Both the position numbers and the translations under genes were made by a program. Source: Suillus spraguei (taxonomy: Eukaryota > Basidiomycota > Agaricomycetes > Boletales > Suillaceae). From it: 64,000 nt of DNA. Every line of letters begins with the position of its first letter. Position 1 is the stretch's first letter. Shown piece after piece: positions 1 through 8,752 of this stretch. The notes beneath the pieces were generated by a model. It saw only the letters and a program-made list of their open reading frames with translations, was not told the DNA's origin and made no database searches. The stretch lies in the NCBI GenBank assembly GCA_016800925.1, contig JABCPU010000085.1, positions 124,001 to 188,000 on the forward strand, in the 5' to 3' direction.

Positions 1-621
1 TTCAGGGTTGAAGATCAAGTAGATTCAAGTTAAAGAAGTACAAAGGCTATCTGTGCATATTTATATGTAAGGTTGAAGTGGAGTGTGAATATGTAAGTAT
101 CACTGAATTAAGTATGAAGTCAGATAACCAATAAGAGGACACATGCTCACAAATGAATCAGAGGCGTATCAACCAATGAGAATGTGCATGTGCGCGAAAG
201 AGTCATAAGTGCGGAGCCGAAGGTATAAAGGGTATGAGCCAATGAGGCGACGCACAAGTCAAGAAAGGTAAACGGTAAAAGGATAAAGCATAACACGATA
301 CCAAGACATCCTTGAAGGTAGATAGGGGGTTCCCGTGAACCGAGCGAGTGCATGTGTTGAAGCGCAGGGTAATGCGACGAGCGCAGAGGAGGTGCTTGAA
401 GCGCGAAGCAAGAGAGGCATGTATAGGCATGGAGGAGGTAGAAGGTGTGTGAAGAGGGTGTGTTCAGCAATGATGGAGGAGACGAGCGTAGGGGAGGTAA
501 GGGGTGACGATGGCAAGCCAGACGAGGTAACAGAGGATGAGGATGGAGGCCTTGTCGGGATGAGAGTAGACGGCGATGCATAGGAGGAAAAATGATAGTA
601 GGGGCGCAAGAAGGTGTTCTT
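1..621 (-). repeat. possible LTR cut by the window edge
   Basis: Read on the minus strand this stretch begins TGTTACAAGAAC at 621 and runs through a pyrimidine-rich, serine/proline-coding-like region to an AT-rich TATA-like stretch near 50-70 and off the window. The TGTTAC start resembles the LTR family at 2756 and 29931, but the body differs. The other end and its target duplication are outside the window, so the LTR assignment is an inference. The overlapping open frames are low-complexity and match no family I recognise. Confidence 0.3.
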
Positions 622-1042
622 GTAACAGTGTGTAGTTACTTCACTTCCGCCGTTACTAAATCTATGGCAGGATTTACCTTACATCTCAAGGGGCCACTGC
701 ATGCTGTGCACCTCTGAACTAATACCCTGTTTATTTTATTTCTCGCTACCGGACTCACCTAATGATCTTGTACACGCATGAATATGTTAAAAGGACTCAT
801 CATACATACCGTTACCATTACTGCCTGTTACATCCTGTCTATTGGACTTAGTATCTGAACCCTCGCTAGTCTGAATCAATTTGCCTTTGAACTTTTCTCC
901 ATTCAAATCTCACTCATCGATTTAACCGCCAGTAACTTCACCGCTTGAAGTACCATGCTACTTTTGACTTCGCTACTTGTAACTGGACTGCAGCCAGTGA
1001 TCTCGCTGGGTTGCTACCCCTTTTACTGCCTCTTTTGTCACA
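622..1042. other. non-coding stretch before the Tc1-like element
   Basis: No open frame or recognisable gene is visible here. The stretch is AT-rich and ends at the TA target site of the transposon that follows. Confidence 0.5.
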
Positions 1043-1121
1043 TACAGTGGCTCAAAAAACTGTCCGCATGTTTTGGCCTTTTTACACTATCTATAATATT
1101 GTGTGAGAACAAACAAATGCC

Positions 1122-2132
1122 TCAAGTATGACCTCCCTTGGCTTTAATTACTGCCTCTATCCTTCTAGGCATACTCTCAATTAATTTCTGGCAATTCTCA
1201 GCTGTGATCTTCCCCCATTCCACTGCTACTCTCTCCCAAAGCTCCCATACTCCTTTAGGGGGGTTTTCATAGGCTTGAAGCTTTTTCTTGAGTGTTCCCC
1301 AGAGATGTTCAATGACATTGACATCAGGAGACTGTGCTGGCCAGTCAAGAACATTGATGTTATGTTCTTCAAACCATTCCCTAGCTCTTCTGGATGTGTG
1401 CTTGGGATCATTATCCTGTTGGAAAATGATATCTTCTTCATCAATCCCTGATTCTGCCAAGCTAGGCAGCAAGTGGTCATTTAAAATGTCCACATACTGC
1501 TCAGCATTCATCTTCCCCTCAACCTCAGCAAGCATTCCCACACCATTCCATCCCATACAGCCCCATACCATTAAAGAACCTCCTCCAAACTTGACAGTCC
1601 CATTAACCTCTCTGTCTGTTAGGCCATCTCCCTTCTTTTTCCATACATACACCTTCCCATCTGACCCAATCCTATTGATTTTGGTCTCATCTGACCATAT
1701 AACACGCTTCCAGTCCTCTACAGTCCAGTGTTGATGAGCTAAGGCAAAGGCTAGTCTTCTCTGCCTATGTTTGATGGAGAGAAGAGGCTTTTTCTTCTTT
1801 GTTACTGCCTTGAGATGAGCTGCCTTGAGAACATTCCTCACAGTTTGTGAAGAGACAGGGGTAGTGATGGTGGAATTGATATAATGGGTGGCTTGGACAG
1901 CATTATCAGCCTTTCCTGTAGTGATATGTTGGATAATAGCCCTTTTGTCAGTAGAGGTAAGCTTGGATGGACGTCCTCCACAAGAGTTTTCCTTGTCTGG
2001 GTGGCTTTCTTTGATGAACTTGGCCACAGTGGACTTGCATACTCCAGTTCTAGAGGAAATTTGGCAAGCAGAGAGGCCAGCATAAGACAGAGAGAGGATA
2101 TTATCTCTTTGAGCAGAGGAGATGGCTTTCAT
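1122..2132 (-). CDS. Tc1-like transposase, apparently full length
   Basis: This is the cut-and-paste transposase of the element; it binds the terminal repeats and carries out DDE strand transfer at TA sites. I chose the internal Met (MKAISSAQR, 336 aa); the frame could start 26 codons earlier at 2210, but that prefix is hydrophobic and lies in the UTR. The first ~110 residues hold two helix-turn-helix segments (SACQISSRTGVCKSTVAKF, then the GGRPSKLT linker). The catalytic Asp is in WSDETK, the second in FQQDNDPKH and the Glu in NVIEHLWG. Thirty-four residues separate the second Asp and the Glu, giving DD34E, the Tc1 signature. There is no stop or frameshift, so the copy could be active or recently active. 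Confidence 0.93.
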   Translation of the reverse strand: MKAISSAQRDNILSLSYAGLSACQISSRTGVCKSTVAKFIKESHPDKENSCGGRPSKLTSTDKRAIIQHITTGKADNAVQATHYINSTITTPVSSQTVRNVLKAAHLKAVTKKKKPLLSIKHRQRRLAFALAHQHWTVEDWKRVIWSDETKINRIGSDGKVYVWKKKGDGLTDREVNGTVKFGGGSLMVWGCMGWNGVGMLAEVEGKMNAEQYVDILNDHLLPSLAESGIDEEDIIFQQDNDPKHTSRRAREWFEEHNINVLDWPAQSPDVNVIEHLWGTLKKKLQAYENPPKGVWELWERVAVEWGKITAENCQKLIESMPRRIEAVIKAKGGHT

Positions 2133-2282
2133 GGTGATTATGACTATGATACATGAGATATTCTGTTTTATATAGTCAGATATAGTCATAAAATAACATA
2201 ATGACACCACTTTATAATTTATATAATAGTGGCATGATTTTTATGGTGTCATAAATAATGATTTATATAGTTTTAATATACA

Positions 2283-2492
2283 CTCAAAAAACTGTCCACA
2301 TGAGTCATCATTTTATAAGCCTTATATCTCCACCATATCTCCTCCGATTCCCACGGTGTAGGGCTCAAATAAAAGCCCTGAAGCCATACTACAATGTGGT
2401 ATAAGTATGTCCTTGAGGAATTTGTTCATTCTCACACAATATCATAGATAGTGAAAAATGTCAAAACATGCGGACAGTTTTTTGAGCCACTG
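2283..2492. repeat. 210-bp inverted-repeat module at the 5' end of the Tc1-like element
   Basis: CTCAAAAAACTGTCCACATG at 2283-2302 is a one-mismatch copy of the terminal-repeat core. It faces the outer repeat at 2473-2492, so the last 210 bp of the element can fold as a stem. The same arrangement is present at both ends of the palindromic copy at 56127-57757, so it is a conserved part of this family. It could be a second transposase-binding site. Confidence 0.75.
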
Positions 2493-2494
2493 TA

Positions 2495-2750
2495 TGTCTA
2501 CCTGTTGGTGGTTGCACCAGCTCTCCATTTTGATATGACAATTTGATTATATTGTGTTCTAAACCTCCTCTTTGCTTGAAAATAGTTCTGCTCGACGCAC
2601 ACTAACACTCGCCATCTGTTGCACTACGAAACTGAACAAAAACATTCCCCTTCCTCTGATGATCTCTATCACCTCCAAATTTCACGCCTTGCAGTGAACA
2701 CATTCATCAATAATCTTTCGCACCACCTGGATCTCCCTATCAACATGAGC
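2495..2750. other. unassigned sequence left of the solo LTR
   Basis: No recognisable gene. The open frame starting at 2619 runs into the LTR at 2756 and is therefore chimeric. Removing the LTR and one target copy joins this stretch to the sequence from 3267 on. Confidence 0.4.
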
Positions 2751-2755
2751 ATACT

Positions 2756-3266
2756 TGTTACGAACTGGGGTGGCATCACCAGCAACAGTGAGAAGACACA
2801 GATGGTCTGCTGGGAAGTTTGTCTATGCTCAAAGAAGAGCAAAGCTTTGAGAGTACAAGGAAGAGTTCCGAGTACAATCAAGGGTTTGGTCTATGAGTTG
2901 CAACTCAAAGACAAAGTAGAATAGAGACTAAGGCTAAGGAGTGCTTAGTCTTAGAGACGATTCAGACAACTAAAGATTGGGGATTTTTAGCGAAGGAGAT
3001 TCCAGGTAAAACCCAGTAAGATTAAAGTAAGGAATCTACTACAAGTACACTGTGTTTATATACATAGATATAAATGCACAGACCAAGCAACCATGGGAAA
3101 GTAACTGTGTATCCTAACAAGGAAGGCATGTATAGTACAAGTGTATTGAGATGCATGAGTCATAGGTCTGACACATGTGAATGTGAGACCAGTTACAAGA
3201 CAAGTAAACGAGTCAAGATGTACAAATGAATAGGGAAAATGGATAGGGGCACATACAATTGTAACA
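2756..3266 (-). mobile_element. solo LTR, family 1 (511 bp)
   Basis: On the minus strand the repeat begins TGTTACAATTGTATGTGCCCC-like at 3266 and ends GTAACA at 2756, the TG..CA form of retrotransposon LTRs. ATACT is duplicated exactly on both sides (2751-2755 and 3267-3271), the 5-bp target duplication of an integrase-mediated insertion. No internal retroelement sequence lies beside it, so it is a solo LTR left by recombination. A second copy in the other orientation lies at 29931-30547. A promoter-like ATATAAA/ATAGATATAAA stretch is visible near 3055-3075. Confidence 0.9.
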
Positions 3267-3271
3267 ATACT

Positions 3272-3860
3272 TGTTCGTTATCATCGGCACTCTGGGAGTA
3301 AATCTACAAGGTAAATTAGCCAGCATGTAATGGTTTAAATGTTTCTGATATGCACCTGCCAGTATCACAATGTTTGCAGATCCTCCAAGTCCTAATGGTC
3401 ACTTCCACACAAATTTTTTTTGGGGGGTCTATGGGGATGCCAGACAAACACTTTTGATGATCAATCAGTGAATTGTCGAACAATGCAGACGACTCACTGG
3501 ATCTTGCCGTCCCATAGTAGATGCAGGTGCTAAGTATTGAGATTGAGATTAGTCAGCCTCTATCAAACCACTCACAACCGCCACCCAGAGTGGACTGGTA
3601 AGTTTCTCAAATACAACAGATGCCTTTCCCGTATCTTATACTTTCATTCATCTTTCACTATGACTTTTATCACTCACCTGGAATTCAGTTGGTTTTCCAC
3701 TCACATGCTTTGGCACTGTATGTTTACTTTTGACACAGTTCCATTCTTGAGCATCTTGTCTTGGGCTGCAAAGTATGTTTGGTTTTAATCTCATTTCACA
3801 AACAGACATTGTAGCACATGCTACTCACAATTTGAATGATCTGAAGGAAGCCGAACATGC
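3272..3860 (+). pseudogene. probable decayed Helitron helicase, middle part
   Basis: Around 3430-3530 a short translated stretch (DARQTL followed by disrupted sequence) resembles the GDxRQTLP segment of Helitron Pif1-like helicases, next to several frame breaks. The better preserved C-terminal piece lies at 5183-5440 on the same strand, with an LTR inserted between them. The link is an inference from position and weak similarity; the frames here are badly degraded. Confidence 0.35.
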
Positions 3861-4801
3861 TGTAAAGATACAATTTAGCCTAGGCTGTAGATGAACCATG
3901 GCCTAAACTAGTATGCGAGTCTTGTGCTCTACCTAGTCTGCTTCACCTGCGAAGGCAAGAATGTTTGACCCTAAAGGGAATGCTAAGTTAGTATAGTTCA
4001 ATATTGCCTAACCTGTGGTGTGTGACTGCCATCAGAGGTAGCGAGATGCTAGCGGTGACCTCCGATCTGTGGGAAACTTGCGGTAAAACTAGCGGTAAGC
4101 GTGGGAATGCGGTAGGCAAGCAGTAGCATGAACAGTAAAACTGCAGTAGTATGAGCGGTAAAACTGCGGTAAGCGTGGGAACTTCTGCAGTAAAACAAGC
4201 AGTAGTGTAGTGGTGAAGCATGAGAAAGCGCTAGCGCTAGCAGTGAAGCGCGGGAGAGCGGTAAAGAGCGGTGGTGCATGCAGCGGTAAAGCAATTCTTA
4301 AGGAAACAGTGACTTCAGTACAGGACTTTATTTCGTAGTGACAGTAGTGGTGACTATTCCTAAGTACCGTGTGTACTATAGGAGGGAAGTAAGGAAAGAG
4401 TACAGGTACCTAGGAATTTTATACTAAGGAATAGCTACGGAAATGGAAGGGATAGGATAAACACACAGCAGACATGTAATAAGACTGCACTACAGTTTAC
4501 AAAACATCACGTACCGGCGAGACTGGATGGACATAGGACAGACGGTAAATCTTGCTTGAGGATGCCAAATGGGTTCGCGGAGATTGCCGAAGATCACTGC
4601 TTCACGGGAAAGTTGCCGTAGTACAGCCGCTAAGCTGCAATGAGGCTTCCGGAGTGCGGAATGATACCATCAGATAGGGGTAACACATGGTAAAGTGTCA
4701 TGGCAAGGGACGGTGAAGCCGAAAGGTAAGGATAATGATAGCCATGTGACACCTATACAAAAATGTGCCATTTCAAGCTCAGCATGAGTTTGTTCGTCAC
4801 A
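3861..4801 (-). mobile_element. solo LTR-like insertion, family 2 (941 bp)
   Basis: On the minus strand it starts TGTGACGAACAAACTC at 4801 and ends TGTATCTTTACA at 3861, a TG..CA form. ATGC is present on both sides (3857-3860 and 4802-4805; a 5-bp ATGCT reading is also possible because of a shared T). A diverged tandem copy of the host sequence near 4975-5010 lacks the insertion and shows the empty site, so the borders are well supported. The interior contains many short GCGGTA/TACCGC units. A rearranged relative is at 7193-8275. Confidence 0.78.
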
Positions 4802-5105
4802 ATGCTCCATTGAATGCGCCAGAACACACACCCAACTACCTTACAATGCTAACTCATCCCAGAGTGCCTCCCCACCGCCTGGATTTGAAACATGATTATC
4901 GTAAGTTTCACAAACAGACATCATGAAGCACACATGCCATTCATAACATGAAACAGATTCTTACTTTGGTTCAGACAACCTGAAGGAATGAGTCTGAACA
5001 CGCTCTATTGAATGTGCCAGAACACACCCAACTACCTTGCAATGCTAACCCATCCAGGAGTGCCTCCTAATTGCCTGGATTTGAAACAAAACTGCATGTG
5101 CGCCA
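4802..5105. repeat. diverged tandem duplication around the LTR insertion
   Basis: A block that starts near 3800 and resumes at 4802 after the LTR (ending with GCCTGGATTTGAAAC) is repeated with ~10% differences at about 4908-5085. Shared segments include CCAGAACACACCCAACTACC and the GAGTGCCTCC stretch. The second copy lacks the LTR. It lies inside the presumed Helitron remnant. Confidence 0.7.
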
Positions 5106-5182
5106 TTCAATAAAACCTCTCCATAAAAAATGATTGGTTAGAAATGCGTGGATGCACATAGTGACTCTACATCATCATTACA

Positions 5183-5440
5183 ATGAAGTCCAACTCCGAG
5201 AGCCACTGCATTCCCCACACTAACATTGTGTTTCATCCAAATCATTCTTTGTGGATGGTGAATCAAAGACAGTTTCCCTTGTGGCCTGCATATGCAACCA
5301 CATTGAACAGGTGTCAAGGGTTAATGCTGGCACATGCTGTAGTTGACCTTCAAATGGATCTATTTGGTCATGGTCAATTGTACACAGCTTTCCCAAGTGT
5401 GAAGAGACATAGGACAGTGCGAACATTGTATTTCCCGAAT
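5183..5440 (+). pseudogene. Helitron Pif1-like helicase, C-terminal remnant
   Basis: The translated stretch contains QRQFPLWPAYATTLNRCQG and, further on, a VDL...FGHGQLYTAF block. This is the pattern of the last helicase motifs of Helitron RepHel proteins (RQFPxxxAYAxTINRSQGQT, then HGQLYVAxSR). The normal SR after AF is replaced by PS, and upstream motifs are missing or broken, so the protein cannot be functional. Helitrons are rolling-circle DNA transposons; neither the Rep domain nor a clear 5' TC / 3' CTRR terminus was found in the window. Confidence 0.75.
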
Positions 5441-7192
5441 TACTATTATAAACATCAATGCATAGTACATACTTATCATTGTGTTTAGATGGCACTGACT
5501 GAATGGGTGTCCTTGTTCAAGGTATTTTAATTAATTTTCTCTTCATCACAAACATCCTGACCTGAGAATTTGTAGGCAGAGATGAAGAACGCAGGACATG
5601 CTTTGTCAAACCACCTTTGTTCCCACTTTGCTATGGGTCAACAAGAGCTCTTCAGCATCATTAAGTGTGTCTATGACTTGTATCCTGAAAAGTTAACTTA
5701 TGGTGTTTGCTAGGATACGCAAGTTGAAAACATTTCCAGAGATCATGAAGGCTGTTGGTGTGAAGCAATATTCATTCAGATGCAAGATATGCAAGCCTGC
5801 TATCAGTAGGGAATAATAGTATTTATCTGTACAATGCTCAAGCTGCCTAGGTTCTATCCTGTCGTCATCATTGTATAACAAGCTCATGATGGCACCTATA
5901 CACCACGCCAACCAAGACACCAACAACAAATACCTTGCTAACATTCGAAGGAATGGTGAGTCCCAGTTTGTTCACGAATGTGCTCACGTTTGTATCTCCT
6001 TTTGAGCTACATGTTGTCAGGTACATTTTCCATTGTTCCTTGAATTGCTGGAGAAGTTGGTACAATTTCTTTCCATTTGTGGGCAAAAATTCATTCGTAA
6101 CTTTTAGATCACACTGGACAAACTCATTGTTCTCAGACAAGTCGCAAATAAATGTGCGATGTCATTGCTGCATATTTTTCATGCACTCATGCTATACTGG
6201 CAGACAAGTTGTACAGCAAAATTACAGGAGTGTGAGTGCATTGTATTGTGCAGGTGTTACATGTGAAAATTTGATGTTTACAGTACCAGGCAGCACATTG
6301 ACATGAATATTAAGCCAATCTCTTGTGCCCTTTTCTACTCGGCATCTTTTCTAGTACTATACTATGGATTTTTTACTACCTATACCTTGCTACCTGACCA
6401 AACTTGTCCTTTCCACTCCCTTGATAATAATACATTATTAATGACCATGATGGCATAATTGTTAACTCTCATACATATAATGAGAATATTGCAGCTTTGG
6501 ATTGCAACTGGTTGGCATTGCAAATGACTATTGCAAATTTAAGCTCAGGCAGCAAGTGACCATGAGGCATAATTGTGCAACAGACATGCTGACATTTCAT
6601 ACATATGACGAGAATATTACAATTTTAGATTGCCAAATGGTTGGCATTGCAAATAACTATTGCAAATTTGAACCCAGGCAGCAGATGACCATTGTTCAGG
6701 AGAAATGCCAGCCTTCCTTCATTGATTTTTGTGTAAGTATCACAATTGCAAGGCTTACATGTCTTCATCAGAATTGCAGTTGTGTTGTCGTTCAGTGTCA
6801 TAATGCTGGCGCCTATGTATTGCTTTGTATTTGAATATAATTTGTAGATACTTTGTGTGATTTTGCCAAAAATATCTATGAAAAATGTTGCCAGCCTGAT
6901 TTTGTGATCTAGCGTGCTCACTAGCTCCCATTCATCTCATAACACCAGAGAGACATATTCCACTGTGGCTTTGTGGGACCTGGAAAGTGCAGACTGAATA
7001 TTCCTGAGACAAGCCTTATTAGCTTTAGACTTTCTGCCCATTGAGAGATGCTTTATGTCAGTAATATCACTGCCTCCTCCTCCTCAGTCCTGGCCAGGCA
7101 CATATCATGTGACACATTATATAAGCAGCTAAATGTTGGTGTGCCGAAAACCTAAAAACTATTCCCTTGCACCCTATAGCGTTGTAAAGATA
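5441..7192. other. unassigned repeat-rich stretch
   Basis: No gene recognised. Short open frames on both strands overlap each other and match no family I know. A ~90-bp block (ACATATAATGAGAATATT to the CAGGCAGCA...GTGACCA segment) at about 6472-6563 is repeated at about 6601-6693 with a few differences. On the minus strand these two copies encode the same short peptide pattern ending in FAIVICNAN, which hints at an old protein with an internal duplication. Confidence 0.4.
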
Positions 7193-8275
7193 CAATCTAG
7201 CCTGGGCTGTAGATGAACCACGGCCTAAACTAGTATGCAAGTCTTGTGCTCCATCTAGTCTGCTTCACTTGCAAAGCAAGAGCATTCGACCCTAAAGGGA
7301 ATGCTAAGTTAGTATAGTTTGATATTGCCCAACCTGCGGTGCAAGACTGCCGTCAGAGGTAGCGAGATGCTAGCGGTGACCTCTGGTCCGTGGGAAACTA
7401 GCGGTAATACTAGCGGTAAGCGCGGGAAAGCGGTAGACAAGTGGTAGCGAAAGTGGTAAAACTGTGGTAGTGCGTGCAGTAAAACTGCGGTAGTGCATGC
7501 GGTAAAACTGCAGTAAGGCGTGGGAAACTGGCAGTAAAACAAGTGGTGAAGCATAGCGATGAAGCGCGGGAAAGCATAGCGCAAGTGGTGAAGCATAGCA
7601 ATGAAGCGCAGGAAAGCGTAGCGCAAGCGGTGAAGCGTGGGAAAGCGGTAAAGAGCGGTGGTGTGTGCAGCAGTAAAACAATTCTTAAGAGACAGTGACT
7701 GCAGCGAAAGACATTATTCTGTTAGAGACAGTAGTGGTGACAATTCCTAAGTACCGTGTGTACCATAGAGGGGGCAAGAACACATGAGTTGCTGAGGCGT
7801 GGGAAAGTGGGATAGCATTACCACCGGCATGGATATGCGAGCGCTTGGCTAGCGGTACTAGCATGGGAACTTTGCGGCAGGGTAGCGGTTATGGTAAGAT
7901 GGCGATGTGACGAACAAACTCACGCTGAGCTTGAAACGGCACATTTTCGTATAGGTGTCACACGGCAATCATTATCCTTACCCTTCAGCTTCACCATCCT
8001 ACTTTACCATGTGTTTACCCCTATCTAACGGTATCATTCGCACTCCGGAAGCCTCATTGCAGCTTAACGGCTGTACTGCAGCAACTTTCCCGCAAAGCGG
8101 TGATCTTCGGCAATCTCCACGAACCCATTAGGCATCCACAAGCAAGATTCACTGTCCATCCTATGTCCATCCAGTCTCGCTGGTACATGATGTTTTGTAA
8201 ACTGTAGTGCAGTCTTATTACATGTCTGCTGCATGTTAATCCTATCCCTTCCGTTTTGGACGACAAAAATCTCCT
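7193..8275. repeat. rearranged copy of LTR family 2
   Basis: 7193-7770 matches the 3' half of the 3861-4801 LTR in the same orientation (TGTAAAGATACAAT through the CCTAAGTACCGTGTGTAC segment). 7906-8275 matches its 5' half but in the opposite orientation, beginning TGTGACGAACAAACTC on the plus strand. The two halves therefore meet head to head with about 135 bp of related GCGGTA-rich sequence between them. This could be an inversion inside one LTR or two truncated copies in opposite orientations. No target duplication was found. Confidence 0.65.
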
Positions 8276-8744
8276 CCAGTTTTGAAGATTTTTCATTTCT
8301 GCTTCCTAGTAATTTAAGCTATACTTCTATTGAATAGTTCCTAGGATCCAATTACATTAGAAATAAATCTATGTGCCCATAATTTGAGTGATAGCAAGGC
8401 CTTCAATGTGCTGATGTAAGCTGTGCTGGATACTATCTTATTACTTGTCTCAAAAAGTCTAGCCCTATGCGTATCCTACTATGCCAATCTGTCTCTTGTC
8501 GCTATCCACTCTTACTCATCATTTGTCTCTCTTTCCATTCACAATTCCCTGCCGAACCCACCATCAGCCTTACACAGCCTTACAGCATTTTTCTTCATTA
8601 ACGTCTGGCTCTGAACTTTGAGTAAGTTAGGGTACGAATTCCGAATCATATTGCAGAAATGTAGAGCTGCAAGGCATGTATGACTTCCAGTTTGTTTGTT
8701 TTCCTTATCTGAGTAGTCAACCCTGTCCATGCACCCGGAGGTCA
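8276..8744. other. unassigned sequence left of the hAT element
   Basis: AT-rich, no gene recognised. The short frames (for example 8423-8614) have no features. It ends in the CCTGTAGG target copy of the hAT insertion. Confidence 0.4.
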
Positions 8745-8752
8745 CCTGTAGG

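Larger units (their letters stand above)
1045..2492 (-). mobile_element. intact Tc1/mariner-like DNA transposon (DD34E)
   Basis: A 1,448-bp element starts CAGTGGCTCAAAAAACTGT at 1045 and ends with the inverse of that at 2492. It is flanked by TA on both sides (1043-1044 and 2493-2494), the target duplication of Tc1/mariner elements. The terminal inverted repeats run about 85 bp with a few mismatches. A single uninterrupted transposase frame fills the interior on the minus strand. The right (5') side has an extra inward copy of the repeat core at 2283-2302. A rearranged copy of the same element lies at 56127-57757. Confidence 0.92.

Noticed and set aside
147..609. Overlapping long open frames on both strands at the window start
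   Set aside because: They are Ser/Pro/Leu-rich shadows of a skewed sequence inside a possible LTR, with no domain.
4049..7681. Minus-strand frames rich in LPLSxASP-like repeats (4049-4294 and 7309-7681)
   Set aside because: They come from the GCGGTA/TACCGC microrepeats inside LTR family 2, not from a protein gene.
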